A model generated the notes under the pieces. It did not search any database. It was not told where the DNA came from and worked only from the letters and a program-made list of their open reading frames with translations. Below, piece by piece: positions 28,286-36,686 of a stretch of 64,000 nt of DNA. Positions within the stretch are counted from its first letter, which is position 1, and every line of letters begins with the position of its first letter. This DNA comes from Planctomycetota bacterium (GTDB lineage: Bacteria > Planctomycetota > UBA8742 > UBA2392): NCBI GenBank assembly GCA_019636195.1, contig JAHBYA010000004.1:124001-188000 (forward strand). The letters run 5' to 3'. Made by a program: the position numbers and the translations under genes.

Positions 28286-30094
28286 TCAGTCTTTCTTCAG
28301 TTCTGCTGCTTTGCGGACCAGCTTCAGCAGTTCATTCACCTGCTCTTCGCGCCACTCGGGGACGATCTGTTCAAGATCAGCGATCACAGGCTCAAGCGTT
28401 GCGCCGCGGGCGTAAAAGCCGTTGGCCAGAATCTCGGCAAACTCGGCCACGTTGCCCGCCAGCCGCAGGCCAAGCGGCGCAAGCGTCCACTCGCGCGCCA
28501 AATCCTGCGTGTAGGCCTGCTGTGAAATCTCTTGCGCCTGCCCTTCCTCATCGAGCTTGTAGCGCACTGTGGCGGTGGCGACGTGTCCAGCCGCGTTGTC
28601 GTGCAGCTTGATTTCGTACAGTGCCGTGGCCGCGTGGCCGGCGCCGATCTCGCCGCCGTCAACGGCGTCGTTGCGGAAGTCTTCATCTTTCACGTCGCGA
28701 TTGACGTAACCGATCAGGCGGTAGCTCTTGACCACGGTAGGATTGAACTCGACCTGGATCTTCACGTCACGGCCCACGACCTCAAGGGCCCCGGTCAGGT
28801 TATCGACGAACACGCGTTTCGCTTCGTCAAGGCTGTCGATGTAGGCGTAGTGGCCATCGCCCTTGTCGCCAAGCTGCTCAAGCAGGTGATCATTCACGTT
28901 GTCCATGCCGAAGCCCAGGCTGCTCAGCGTAATGCCCGCCCGGCGGCGGCTTACTATCTCGCGCAGCAAGCCGGACACGTCGCTTATGCCGGTGTTCGCA
29001 ACACCATCGCTGCACAGCACCACGCGGTTGGTGCTGCCCGCCCGGTACGCCTTGGCCGCCAGTTCATAGGCCAGCTTCAGGCCCTGCTCGGCGTTGGTGC
29101 TGCCGCTTGCTTGCAGGCCATCTATCGCGTCAAGGATTTCGGACTTCCGGCCGGCGTCGCGATGCTCAAGCACCACACGGGCGCCGCTTTCGAAGGTGAC
29201 AATCGCTACGCGGTCGCCTTCGCGCAGTTCATTGACCAGCATGGCCAGCGCACGCTTGACCATGCCAAGCCGGTTGTCACCGCTCATGCTGCCGCTGGTG
29301 TCGATCAGCAGGGTAAGAGTCGCGGCCTTGCGCTCGGCGGGGTCAATGCGGCGGGCCTGCACGCCGACGCGCAGCAGGTAGCTGTTGCGAATGTCGGCGC
29401 CGTAGCGCGAGGGCGCGCCATCCATGGTGATGATGAAGGGGTCACGCACAGGAGTGGCGTAGCCGTAACTGAAGTAGTTGAGAAACTCTTCGGGGCGGAT
29501 CGCTTCCTCGGGCGGAAGCACGCCGCGGCCAAGGTAGGCGCGGGTCAACGTGTAGCTGCCCGTGTCGTGCTCAAGGGCAAATGTCGATTTTGCGTCGTCT
29601 TCGGTGTCAACAAAGGGGTTGTAGCCGTGGCCCTTGTGAATCATGCCCTGGGGGCCATCCGCAGCATCAGGCGCCGTCAACTTACGCATGTTGTCGGTTG
29701 GGGAATGGTCTCTGAAAAACTGGCCTGGCTCCTTCCCGGTCAGAACCGACTCGGGAGTACTGAACCTGATTCCATCCAGGACCAAGGCCTGCGACTGATC
29801 GCTGTTGCACCCGGCTTCCTTCTCTTCCTTCGCATGGCTGGCAATGCTATTGGGCGCAACTTTGTCATCGCCGTTCAAGGCAAACACGCCCACGCCGATC
29901 ACCAGCGCAGCCGCTGAGGCCAAGCCGGTGCCCCAGGCACGCCAGTGCGGGCGCGGCTTGACCGTCAGCGGTGCCTTTGCCGCGGGGGGCAGTGCGGCAG
30001 CTTTGGCCAGGGTTGCGGCAATCAAGTCGGGGGGCGACTTGCCGCCAAGCGCCTCTTCAAGCGCCGATTCAAGGATGGGGTCATGGTCTTGCAT
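28286..30094 (-). CDS. vWA protein with anti-sigma-like N-terminus
   Basis: A 602-residue paralogue of the neighbouring lipoprotein, but built differently at its N-terminus. It starts with a cytosolic helical segment (DHDPILESALEEALGGKSPP), then one membrane helix near residues 55-75 (GTGLASAAALVIGVGVFAL), and then the vWA domain (LIDTSGSMSGDN) and YfbK-type C-terminus. It follows the ECF sigma gene by 29 nt. In many such pairs the first cytosolic part binds the sigma factor, which would make this an anti-sigma fused to a surface sensor. That is an inference; no zinc-finger motif is seen. Confidence 0.85.
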   Translation of the reverse strand: MQDHDPILESALEEALGGKSPPDLIAATLAKAAALPPAAKAPLTVKPRPHWRAWGTGLASAAALVIGVGVFALNGDDKVAPNSIASHAKEEKEAGCNSDQSQALVLDGIRFSTPESVLTGKEPGQFFRDHSPTDNMRKLTAPDAADGPQGMIHKGHGYNPFVDTEDDAKSTFALEHDTGSYTLTRAYLGRGVLPPEEAIRPEEFLNYFSYGYATPVRDPFIITMDGAPSRYGADIRNSYLLRVGVQARRIDPAERKAATLTLLIDTSGSMSGDNRLGMVKRALAMLVNELREGDRVAIVTFESGARVVLEHRDAGRKSEILDAIDGLQASGSTNAEQGLKLAYELAAKAYRAGSTNRVVLCSDGVANTGISDVSGLLREIVSRRRAGITLSSLGFGMDNVNDHLLEQLGDKGDGHYAYIDSLDEAKRVFVDNLTGALEVVGRDVKIQVEFNPTVVKSYRLIGYVNRDVKDEDFRNDAVDGGEIGAGHAATALYEIKLHDNAAGHVATATVRYKLDEEGQAQEISQQAYTQDLAREWTLAPLGLRLAGNVAEFAEILANGFYARGATLEPVIADLEQIVPEWREEQVNELLKLVRKAAELKKD

Positions 30095-30123
30095 ATTTGT
30101 GCCTTTGGGCGAGCGTTCGGTGT

Positions 30124-30648
30124 TCAGGACAAGGAACCTCGAACTCTCATCTCCACACACTTCTTCAGGCGTGCCTTCGTTCGGGCCAGCAGGGTCTTCA
30201 CGCCGTCGTCGGTCATGCCCAACTGTTGCGCGACCTCGACCCGCTGCAAACCCTGCGTGTACTGCAACTGCAATGCCTGTCTTGGCTTGTCGTCCAGCGT
30301 TTGCAGGCACTCGCTCAATGCCGCCTGCATCGCGCTGCCGTCGTCGGTGACGAGCTCGGTCCAGCGGTTGTCAATCTGTTCAATCTCGGCGGCGTTGATC
30401 ACCTTGCCCGCGTGCCTGCGCGACTTCAGAAACAGGTTGCGCGCCACCACCCGCAGGTACGCCCCCGTTTCGGCTTTGCCCCGTTGCTCAAAGGGCTTCT
30501 GGTGCACAGCCAGAAACGTCTCCTGCGTGATGTCGTCGGCCAGGCTCGCCTCGGCGCCCAGTGCGCGCACGTAGCGCCACACGCCGGCCTGGTGCTCACG
30601 CATCAGGCTTGCAAGGTCGAGTCTCGGCTCAATCGCCGCCATTGCCAT
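30124..30648 (-). CDS. ECF-family RNA polymerase sigma factor
   Basis: A 174-residue sigma-70 family member with region 2 (HQAGVWRYVRALGAEASLAD then DITQETFLAVHQ) and region 4 (LDDKPRQALQLQYTQGLQ then a helix-turn-helix VAQQLGMTDDGVKTLLARTK). It directs transcription of a stress or envelope regulon, probably including its own operon. The start is taken at the ATG at 30648, preceded by AAGG; a TTG at 30651 and an ATG at 30642 are alternatives. Its target sequence cannot be derived here. Confidence 0.9.
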   Translation of the reverse strand: MAMAAIEPRLDLASLMREHQAGVWRYVRALGAEASLADDITQETFLAVHQKPFEQRGKAETGAYLRVVARNLFLKSRRHAGKVINAAEIEQIDNRWTELVTDDGSAMQAALSECLQTLDDKPRQALQLQYTQGLQRVEVAQQLGMTDDGVKTLLARTKARLKKCVEMRVRGSLS

Positions 30649-30732
30649 CAACCTTAGAGGCCAAGAGAGAAAGGCAAGGGTTCAAGAATCTTAGGGACTC
30701 ATCAACCGCAGGCGCATGCAGTTTGCGAGCTA

Positions 30733-30787
30733 ACAGGACGTCAGGACTGCAGGACAGGGGGTGGTCCTAGTGTCCTAACGTCCTGTG
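30733..30787. repeat. Octamer array forming a large hairpin
   Basis: Three direct CAGGACNN units (30734-30757) face three inverted GTCCTNNN units (30764-30787). The outer 9 bp (30733-30741 with 30778-30786) pair perfectly, and two further 5-bp stems (AGGAC with GTCCT) follow inward. Confidence 0.85.
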
Positions 30788-30820
30788 GAATCAGAAGTTC
30801 CATGCAGCCGAGCGTAAGGT

Positions 30821-31036
30821 TCACTTCTCTAGCAACCGCAAGTCAATCACGCCGGGGATGTCTTCAATGGCGTGTACCGCCGCGCTTTCGTCATCCAGGC
30901 TGCGCGTGACGGTCTGGATGCGCACGGTGCCGTCGGCTTGCGGCTTGCCGGTGACGCGCACGCCGGGAATGTCTTTCAACGCGGCAAGCACGTCGCGCTG
31001 CTGTTCAATGTCGTATGCAAGGATGAAGGAAGACAC
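30821..31036 (-). CDS. Small NapD-like alpha/beta protein
   Basis: A 71-residue protein with the pattern of a single ferredoxin-like fold: strand (SSFILAYDIE), helix, LKDIPGVRVTG, two strands, helix, then IEDIPGVIDLRLLE. The paired IPGV turns are typical of NapD, the chaperone that binds the Tat signal peptide of nitrate reductase, and also of Lrp-type ligand domains. No nap genes are nearby, so the NapD role is doubtful. It lies between the repeat hairpin and aroF. Confidence 0.6.
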   Translation of the reverse strand: MSSFILAYDIEQQRDVLAALKDIPGVRVTGKPQADGTVRIQTVTRSLDDESAAVHAIEDIPGVIDLRLLEK

Positions 31037-31093
31037 GGCCCCCGAGTACAGCGCTGAAGGTTCAGTGTTCGAACTTATCGTGCCATTGGCTGT

Positions 31094-31121
31094 TCAACGC
31101 CGAACACCGAACGCCGAACGA
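31094..31121. repeat. CGAACRC heptamer array
   Basis: Three 7-nt units CGAACAC, CGAACGC and CGAACGA follow a degenerate fourth. They touch the aroF stop codon. Two inverted-type units (GTTCAGT, GTTCGAA) lie 20-35 nt away at 31061-31074. Confidence 0.75.
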
Positions 31122-32138
31122 TCATACCGCCCGATTCACGGCCTTGGCCACGGCGGGGATTGCCTGCATCAGTTCGCTGAACTGCTCCAGGTACAGGCTT
31201 TGGCCGCCGTCGCTCTTGGCCTTGTCCGGATCGTTGTGAACTTCAACCATGATGCCGTCGGCGCCCGCCGCCACTGCCGCCAGCGCCATCGGCGCCACGT
31301 ACTGCCGAAAGCCCGTGCCGTGGCTTGGGTCAACAATCACGGGCAAGTGCGAAAGCTCTTTGACCGCGGGCACGGCACTTAGATCCAGCGTGTTGCGTGT
31401 GTGCGTGGCAAAGGTGCGTATCCCACGCTCGCACAGCACCACCTGCGTGTTGCCGCCGCTCAGCACATAGTCGGCGGCGGTAAGCCATTCTTCAAGTGTC
31501 GCGGACATGCCGCGCTTGAGCAACACGGGCTTACGCGCCTTGCCGGCCTTTCGCAGCAGCGAAAAGTTCTGCATGTTGCGCGCGCCAATCTGGATCATGT
31601 CGGCGTGCTGCTCGACCAGTTCCAGCCCTTCTTCGTCCATCGCTTCCGTGACGAACTTCAGGCCTGTCTCGCGCCGCACGTCATCCATCAGCTTGAAGCC
31701 GTCCTTGCCCAAGCCCTGAAAGCTGAAGGGGCTGGTGCGCGGCTTGAACAATCCGCCGCGCATGATGGTTGCCCCGGCTGCCTTGACCGCGCGGGCAATG
31801 GCCAGCACCTGCTGCGGGCTTTCGAAGCTGCACGGGCCGGCCATTACCGCCAGCTTCTGCCCGGCGCCGATCTTCACACCCGCAACGTCAACCACAGTGT
31901 CTTCTTCACGGACTTCGCGGGCGGCCAGCTTGAAGGCCACCGTCAGGCGCATGACCTTGGCCACGCCCGGCAGGCTGGAAAACAGCGCGGGGTCGTGGCC
32001 GTTAAGCTCGCCGGTTACGGCGACAACGGTGCGCGACGCGCTTTGCAGCGGGTGCGCGGTCAAGCCGATCTCGGCGACGCGGGCCGCCACGGCGCCCAGT
32101 TGATCGGCGCTGGCGTTGGACTTCATGAGGATGAGCAT
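31122..32138 (-). CDS. aroF: 3-deoxy-7-phosphoheptulonate (DAHP) synthase
   Basis: Condenses phosphoenolpyruvate and erythrose-4-phosphate, the first step of the shikimate pathway. The 338-residue protein has an N-terminal ferredoxin-like regulatory domain (about residues 1-75). The type I-beta catalytic barrel follows: [66 protein letters not shown], and [12 protein letters not shown]. The metal-binding Cys and His are present. This is the Thermotoga-like form, which is usually feedback-regulated through the N-terminal domain. The start at 32138 has AGGAG about 12 nt upstream. Confidence 0.94.
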   Translation of the reverse strand: MLILMKSNASADQLGAVAARVAEIGLTAHPLQSASRTVVAVTGELNGHDPALFSSLPGVAKVMRLTVAFKLAAREVREEDTVVDVAGVKIGAGQKLAVMAGPCSFESPQQVLAIARAVKAAGATIMRGGLFKPRTSPFSFQGLGKDGFKLMDDVRRETGLKFVTEAMDEEGLELVEQHADMIQIGARNMQNFSLLRKAGKARKPVLLKRGMSATLEEWLTAADYVLSGGNTQVVLCERGIRTFATHTRNTLDLSAVPAVKELSHLPVIVDPSHGTGFRQYVAPMALAAVAAGADGIMVEVHNDPDKAKSDGGQSLYLEQFSELMQAIPAVAKAVNRAV

Positions 32139-32238
32139 TGAGGCGAAACTCTCCTTTGCCTCCCGCGCCGCGCACTCTACGCCATGCACGCGAAAGTGAA
32201 AGTAGGGAGAAATCGCCCGCCCTTACTACACTGTGCCC

Positions 32239-34317
32239 ATGGCGGACACCCGCAAACCCACCGAAATCGAGGCCCACCTTGTGGCGCGCCTGAAGCTGCA
32301 ACGCGTGATCTTCGGGTCTTGCGCGCTGGTGCTGGTCACCCTGGCTGTACTGGGCATGTCGGCCTACCGCACCATGCAGCGCGACCTGCTGCAGGCCCGC
32401 TCCGAGACCGCCGACACTGCCGTGGCAAAGCGCAACGAAGCCGCCCGCGCCGACGACCTCGCCGAAACGCTGGAGGTCGCCCGCGAAGAAACACGCGCGC
32501 GCACCCGGCAACTGGCGCTTGAAAAGTGCCGCCTTGCGGCGCAGGACCTGGCGCTGGGCAACGAAGCGCGCGCCCGCGCGCTGGTGCAGGAAGCGATTGC
32601 GCTCGGCCCGCCGCCCTGGGCGCAACTGCTGCTGCACCGACTGAAGCCCGGCCCCGCGCGCATCGCCATGGAAGGAAACGCGCCGGTGATCTCGGGCGCC
32701 CTCAGCGGCGACCGCAAGCGGGCAGGTGTTGTGCGCGCCGGCCTGGGCCGCGGCACAACCGTCGAAATCTACGCGCTGGCAGACGGCAAGCTGCTGACTT
32801 CCACGCGCCTGCCTGACGGCGGAACCAGCGGCGACCTTGCGCTTGACCACACCGGCGCGCGCTTTGCTGTGCGACACAACGGCGAGTTGCTGCTGTTTGA
32901 CGGCGAGTTGCGCAACGCGCACCGGCCCGACCCCGACGAGGCCGATCCTGTCTCGGCCTGGTCAATGGCCGCCGCTGACGCATCACTGCGCCATGCCGCA
33001 CTTGGCGCCCCGGGCGTTGTTGCCCGGCTTGACCTTGCCACCGGCCGCCTGACAGTGCTGCACCTGCCCGAACCGGAAGCTGAGCTGCGCGCGGTGCTGC
33101 CGCTTGCCGACGGCGGCGTGGCCGCAGTTGCCGGCCCGTGGGTGCTGCGCCACGACGGCAAAGTATGGACACGCCACGAGCTGCGCGGTGACCAGATTGC
33201 CGGCGCAGCCGCGTTGTACGACGCCGGCGCCATGCTGATTGCAGCCGGGGTGTTCGGGCGCGAAATCGTGCTTTCCGCAATTGACCTGCGCACCGGGGCC
33301 AGCCAGCCGTGGCGAAACCACACCTTGTCGCCGCTGACCTGGACCCGCGCGCAGTTCATGGCCGACGGCACCCTGCTGTGCAGCGCCAGCCGCGGCACCG
33401 TCGCACTGGCAGGGCCCGGGGCCGTGACGGAGCTTGAAGTCAGCGGCAGCGCCGTCACCTTTGGTGCGCTGGGGCCCGACGGCCTGGTGTTCGGCAACGA
33501 AGGCGGAGAGACCAGTGTGCGCGTCCTTGAGGCCGAGCGCGAACTCGGCCGCGCGCTGATGCTGGTGCCGCCCGGTTGTATCGCACGCGCCGAGGCCGGC
33601 GGGTTTGTGCTGACAACCGACACAGGGTTCAGCCGCGTCCACACGGGCGCCGGCTGGGTCGCGGCGGGAACGCTCACGCGTGTTGTGCCGGCTGGGGCAG
33701 GATGGGCGGCCCAGGACGGCGAAAGCGTGCTGCTGCCGTGGGGCGAAACGCTGGCCTCAAGCCGTGATGGCGCGCTGGCCGGCGCTTGGCCCGATGGCAC
33801 CGTGTTGCTGCAAAAACCGGGCGAGCTTTTGTTCCTGGGCCCCGAGATACGTTTCCCCTGCGCCTTGGCCGCAACCGGAGCCCCCGACGACATCGCGCTG
33901 GCCGCCACCGCGCACACCGCCGTGCTCCGCTTCCGCGACAGCCTGTACCTTGCCACAGCTCGCGGGCCGGATGCGCGCCCCCTGACAGACCGGGCCGGCC
34001 TGGCCCCCGACATGCTGGCGCTGTCGGCAGACGGGCGCCATGTCGCCGCGGTCGTCGGCCAAACCGTGAACGTGCTGGCCCCGGGGTCGCAGGCGCAGGC
34101 AGTGCGGGTGGCCTCGCCGCCCCGGGCGGTAGCGCTGCTGTTTGAAGGCAGCGTGATCGCAAGCGCCGAGATGGGCTCGCTGGCGTATTATGAAGTCGTA
34201 ACCGGACGATTGCTGCTGCGCCGGCCCGCCGACGTGACTGCCCTGCACGCCGCCGGCGATAATGCGCTGCACCTGGTTGAGGGCGGGCGCATGCGCGTGC
34301 TGCACTTCTCGGAATAG
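32239..34317 (+). CDS. Membrane-anchored propeller-like protein
   Basis: A 692-residue protein with a short cytosolic start, one membrane helix near residues 26-45 (VIFGSCALVLVTLAVLGMSA) and an Arg/Glu/Ala coiled coil (about residues 48-105). The long C-terminal part is made of repeated short strands with the look of WD40/YVTN-type blades (for example MLALSADGRHVAAVVGQTVN near the end). Enzyme motifs are absent. Planctomycete kinases often carry such anchor-plus-propeller regions, so this may be a stand-alone relative. The start is ATG 32239; a GTG two codons earlier is possible. Confidence 0.7.
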   Translation: MADTRKPTEIEAHLVARLKLQRVIFGSCALVLVTLAVLGMSAYRTMQRDLLQARSETADTAVAKRNEAARADDLAETLEVAREETRARTRQLALEKCRLAAQDLALGNEARARALVQEAIALGPPPWAQLLLHRLKPGPARIAMEGNAPVISGALSGDRKRAGVVRAGLGRGTTVEIYALADGKLLTSTRLPDGGTSGDLALDHTGARFAVRHNGELLLFDGELRNAHRPDPDEADPVSAWSMAAADASLRHAALGAPGVVARLDLATGRLTVLHLPEPEAELRAVLPLADGGVAAVAGPWVLRHDGKVWTRHELRGDQIAGAAALYDAGAMLIAAGVFGREIVLSAIDLRTGASQPWRNHTLSPLTWTRAQFMADGTLLCSASRGTVALAGPGAVTELEVSGSAVTFGALGPDGLVFGNEGGETSVRVLEAERELGRALMLVPPGCIARAEAGGFVLTTDTGFSRVHTGAGWVAAGTLTRVVPAGAGWAAQDGESVLLPWGETLASSRDGALAGAWPDGTVLLQKPGELLFLGPEIRFPCALAATGAPDDIALAATAHTAVLRFRDSLYLATARGPDARPLTDRAGLAPDMLALSADGRHVAAVVGQTVNVLAPGSQAQAVRVASPPRAVALLFEGSVIASAEMGSLAYYEVVTGRLLLRRPADVTALHAAGDNALHLVEGGRMRVLHFSE

Positions 34318-34367
34318 CTTGCCAGCCGCGCGCGCCGTGGAACAATGCGCGCCTTGAAAGGACACCC

Positions 34368-35702
34368 ATGCCCGACTTCAAAGTCGCCATCATCGGCGCC
34401 GGACCCAGCGCCTTTTACGCCGCCGCCGCGTTGATCAAGCCCGCTGACGCAAGCATCAAGGTTGACCTGTTTGATCGCCTGCCCGCGCCTTACGGGCTTG
34501 TGCGCTACGGCGTCGCGCCCGATCACCCCAAAATCAAGTCCGTCGCGAACCTGTACGAAAAAACGGCGTTGGACCCGCGCGTGCGGTTCTTCGGCTGCGC
34601 CGAGTACGGCAAGCACTTTGACCTTGCGGCCCTGCGCGCGCACTACGACATGGTGGTGTTTGCCACCGGCGCGCAGTCTGACCGCAACCTGGGCATCCCC
34701 GGCGAAGACCTGAAAGGCAGCATGTCGGCCACCGAGTTCGTGGCCTGGTACAACGGCCACCCCGACTACCGCGACCTGAACCCGAACCTTGATATCGAAG
34801 GCGTTGTTGTCGTCGGCGTCGGCAACGTTGCCATGGACGTTGCGCGCATCCTGGCCAAGTCCTACGACGAACTCAAAGTCACCGACATCGCCGACCACGC
34901 CCTTGAGGCCCTGAAACACAGTAAGGTCAAGCATATCCACGTGCTGGGCCGCCGCGGGCCCGCGCAAGCCAAGTTCACGAACCCTGAAATCAAAGAGTTC
35001 GGGCACCTTGAAGTTGCCGACCCCGTGGTCAAAGCCGCAGAGCTTGAGCTTGACCCGGACAGCGCCAAGCTGTGCGAGACCGACCGCCTGACGCGCCAGA
35101 ACGTGGATTTTCTGCGCGAGTACGCCGCCCGCGGCCACGGCAGCAAGGCGCGCAAGGTGCACTTTCGCTTTCTGGTTTCGCCGACCGAGATTCACGGCAA
35201 AGACGGCTGGGTCAGCAGCGTGAAGATTGAGCGCAATCGGTTAGTAAGTGTCAATGGCGACCAGAAGTGTGAAGGCATCGGCGAGTTCGAAGAATTGCCG
35301 GCAGGCATGGTGCTGCGCAGCGTCGGCTATTACGGCGTGGCGCTGCCGGGCGTGCCCTACGACAAGCGCAAGGGCATCATCCCAAACGCGGGCGGCCGCG
35401 TGACTGAAGGCGATGCGCCAGTGCCGGGCTTGTACGTGGTGGGCTGGGCCAAGCGCGGGCCGACAGGCGTGATCGGGACAAACAAGAAAGACGCCGAAGA
35501 AACGGTGGCGCTGATGCTGGAGGACATGAAGTCAGCGGCGCCCAAGGCAAAAGGCGACATCGCGCAACTACTGGAGCAGAAGGGTTGCGGCTACGTAAGT
35601 TTCGACGAGTGGCAGAAGATCAACGCCAAAGAAGTGGAGAAAGGCCAAGCCCAGAACCGCCCCAGGGTAAAGTTCATCAACATCGAAGAAATGCGCGCAT
35701 AG
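34368..35702 (+). CDS. Ferredoxin--NADP reductase, FprA/adrenodoxin reductase type
   Basis: Moves electrons between NADPH and a ferredoxin through FAD. The 444-residue protein has the FAD-binding start VAIIGAGPSAFYAAAAL, the family block PYGLVRYGVAPDHPKIK, the NADP-binding GVGNVAMDVARIL with RRGPAQAKF, and the C-terminal FAD contact GWAKRGPTGVIGTNKKDAE. All of these are hallmarks of mycobacterial FprA and mitochondrial adrenodoxin reductase. GAAAGGA lies before the ATG. No ferredoxin or P450 gene is close by, so its redox partner is open. Confidence 0.92.
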   Translation: MPDFKVAIIGAGPSAFYAAAALIKPADASIKVDLFDRLPAPYGLVRYGVAPDHPKIKSVANLYEKTALDPRVRFFGCAEYGKHFDLAALRAHYDMVVFATGAQSDRNLGIPGEDLKGSMSATEFVAWYNGHPDYRDLNPNLDIEGVVVVGVGNVAMDVARILAKSYDELKVTDIADHALEALKHSKVKHIHVLGRRGPAQAKFTNPEIKEFGHLEVADPVVKAAELELDPDSAKLCETDRLTRQNVDFLREYAARGHGSKARKVHFRFLVSPTEIHGKDGWVSSVKIERNRLVSVNGDQKCEGIGEFEELPAGMVLRSVGYYGVALPGVPYDKRKGIIPNAGGRVTEGDAPVPGLYVVGWAKRGPTGVIGTNKKDAEETVALMLEDMKSAAPKAKGDIAQLLEQKGCGYVSFDEWQKINAKEVEKGQAQNRPRVKFINIEEMRA

Positions 35703-35760
35703 CGCTGTGTTCGTGCGGTCGTCCAGCTGGAATTGTTTGACACGAAGAACTGCAAAAGCG

Positions 35761-35790
35761 GTCCGCAGATTCACGCAGATGAACGCAGAT
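35761..35790. repeat. CGCAGAT decamer array, three units
   Basis: Three 10-nt units each end in CGCAGAT. They are the reverse complement of the family at 19862-19891 and lie between convergent genes. Confidence 0.75.
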
Positions 35791-35816
35791 GTGGCACGGG
35801 CGCCTCGCCCGTGCGC
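35791..35816. repeat. GC-rich 26-nt element, copy 2
   Basis: Matches 19663-19688 at 24 of 26 positions and can form a short GC hairpin (CACGGGCG with CGCCCGTG). It ends 3 nt before the stop of the convergent gene and may act as its terminator. Confidence 0.75.
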
Positions 35817-35819
35817 CTT

Positions 35820-36641
35820 CTAAATCTTGATCCACAGGTCGTGGTTCAGTTCGCTGGCCAGCAGCAGGCCGCCCAGAAAATTCTCCAGTTGGCGGGCGCA
35901 GCGGTCTTGTTCGCCGGCCTTTACCTTCAGGCCTGTGCGCTGGACTACCATGCCCGCGTCTTCTTTCTCGACCACGAACAGATTGGGCAGCGTGTTCAAG
36001 GGCCGGTCAATTGGCAGGTTCGGCTCAAGCATGTCAAACATGCCCAGCAAAAAGCGCGCGTGTTTTGGCCCCACGTGGCCTGTCTGGAAGAACAGCTCAA
36101 AAACCTGGTTGCTGGAGACCTTGCGACCATCGGTCAGCCTGCGCACGAGCGGCATACTGCTTTCAAAAAACACGCCGGGCAGGTTGCGCATGTCGGCGGC
36201 GCGGTTGCCGGTGATGCCGTTGTTCTCAAAGTAATTGGCCAGCATGCCGGCTGTGGGGTCGCCGTCGGATGCGCGCACGCGCTGCATCAGCATTGTTTCG
36301 GCTTTCAACGAAAACGGAAAGTCGATGCACCCGCGGCAACCGAACGCGTGGCTCTCGACGCGGGCCTTGCACTCAAGACAGTGGTGCGCGTGGCGCTCAA
36401 GCTCTTGATACTGGCGCAGGATGTCGGCGGCTGTGGCGTTCACCAGGTTCACGTTGCCTTCGCTGTCCTTGAGCGACAACTCCACTCGCACGTCTTCAGG
36501 GCGCGCGTCGGGCGCCGTCCTTCGGGCGCGGTTCAGCGCCTCGTTGGCGCGCTCACGGCCGTACAGCAGGCGCAGCATGCGGCCGGGGCGGACGTTGTCT
36601 TTGACGGCGCAGGGGTGATCGAGATAGTAGATGATGGACAT
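35820..36641 (-). CDS. Unknown protein with four-cysteine cluster
   Basis: A 273-residue soluble protein of no family I recognise. Near residue 85 it has HHCLECKARVESHAFGCRGC, two CxxC pairs that could hold zinc. The rest is mixed helix and strand, with conserved-looking ADMRNLPGVFFESSMPLVRR and HVGPKHARFLLGMFDMLEP. The start at 36641 (MSIIYYLDHP) is chosen because the upstream extension enters a heptamer repeat. It lies 45 nt after the aldehyde dehydrogenase gene, possibly in one operon. A regulatory or assembly role is possible but cannot be shown. Confidence 0.65.
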   Translation of the reverse strand: MSIIYYLDHPCAVKDNVRPGRMLRLLYGRERANEALNRARRTAPDARPEDVRVELSLKDSEGNVNLVNATAADILRQYQELERHAHHCLECKARVESHAFGCRGCIDFPFSLKAETMLMQRVRASDGDPTAGMLANYFENNGITGNRAADMRNLPGVFFESSMPLVRRLTDGRKVSSNQVFELFFQTGHVGPKHARFLLGMFDMLEPNLPIDRPLNTLPNLFVVEKEDAGMVVQRTGLKVKAGEQDRCARQLENFLGGLLLASELNHDLWIKI

Positions 36642-36645
36642 GCGT

Positions 36646-36659
36646 GTTCGGTGTCCGGC
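36646..36659. repeat. GTTCGGY heptamer pair
   Basis: Two tandem 7-nt units (GTTCGGT and GTCCGGC) sit 4 nt upstream of a start codon on the minus strand. Same family as 31094 and 38180. Confidence 0.6.
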
Positions 36660-36686
36660 GGGCGCGTTGCGCCGAACTCTGTACAT

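Noticed and set aside
28532..29917. Long + strand frame (461 codons) opposite the second vWA gene
   Set aside because: Same reason: antisense shadow of a well-supported gene with no motif of its own.
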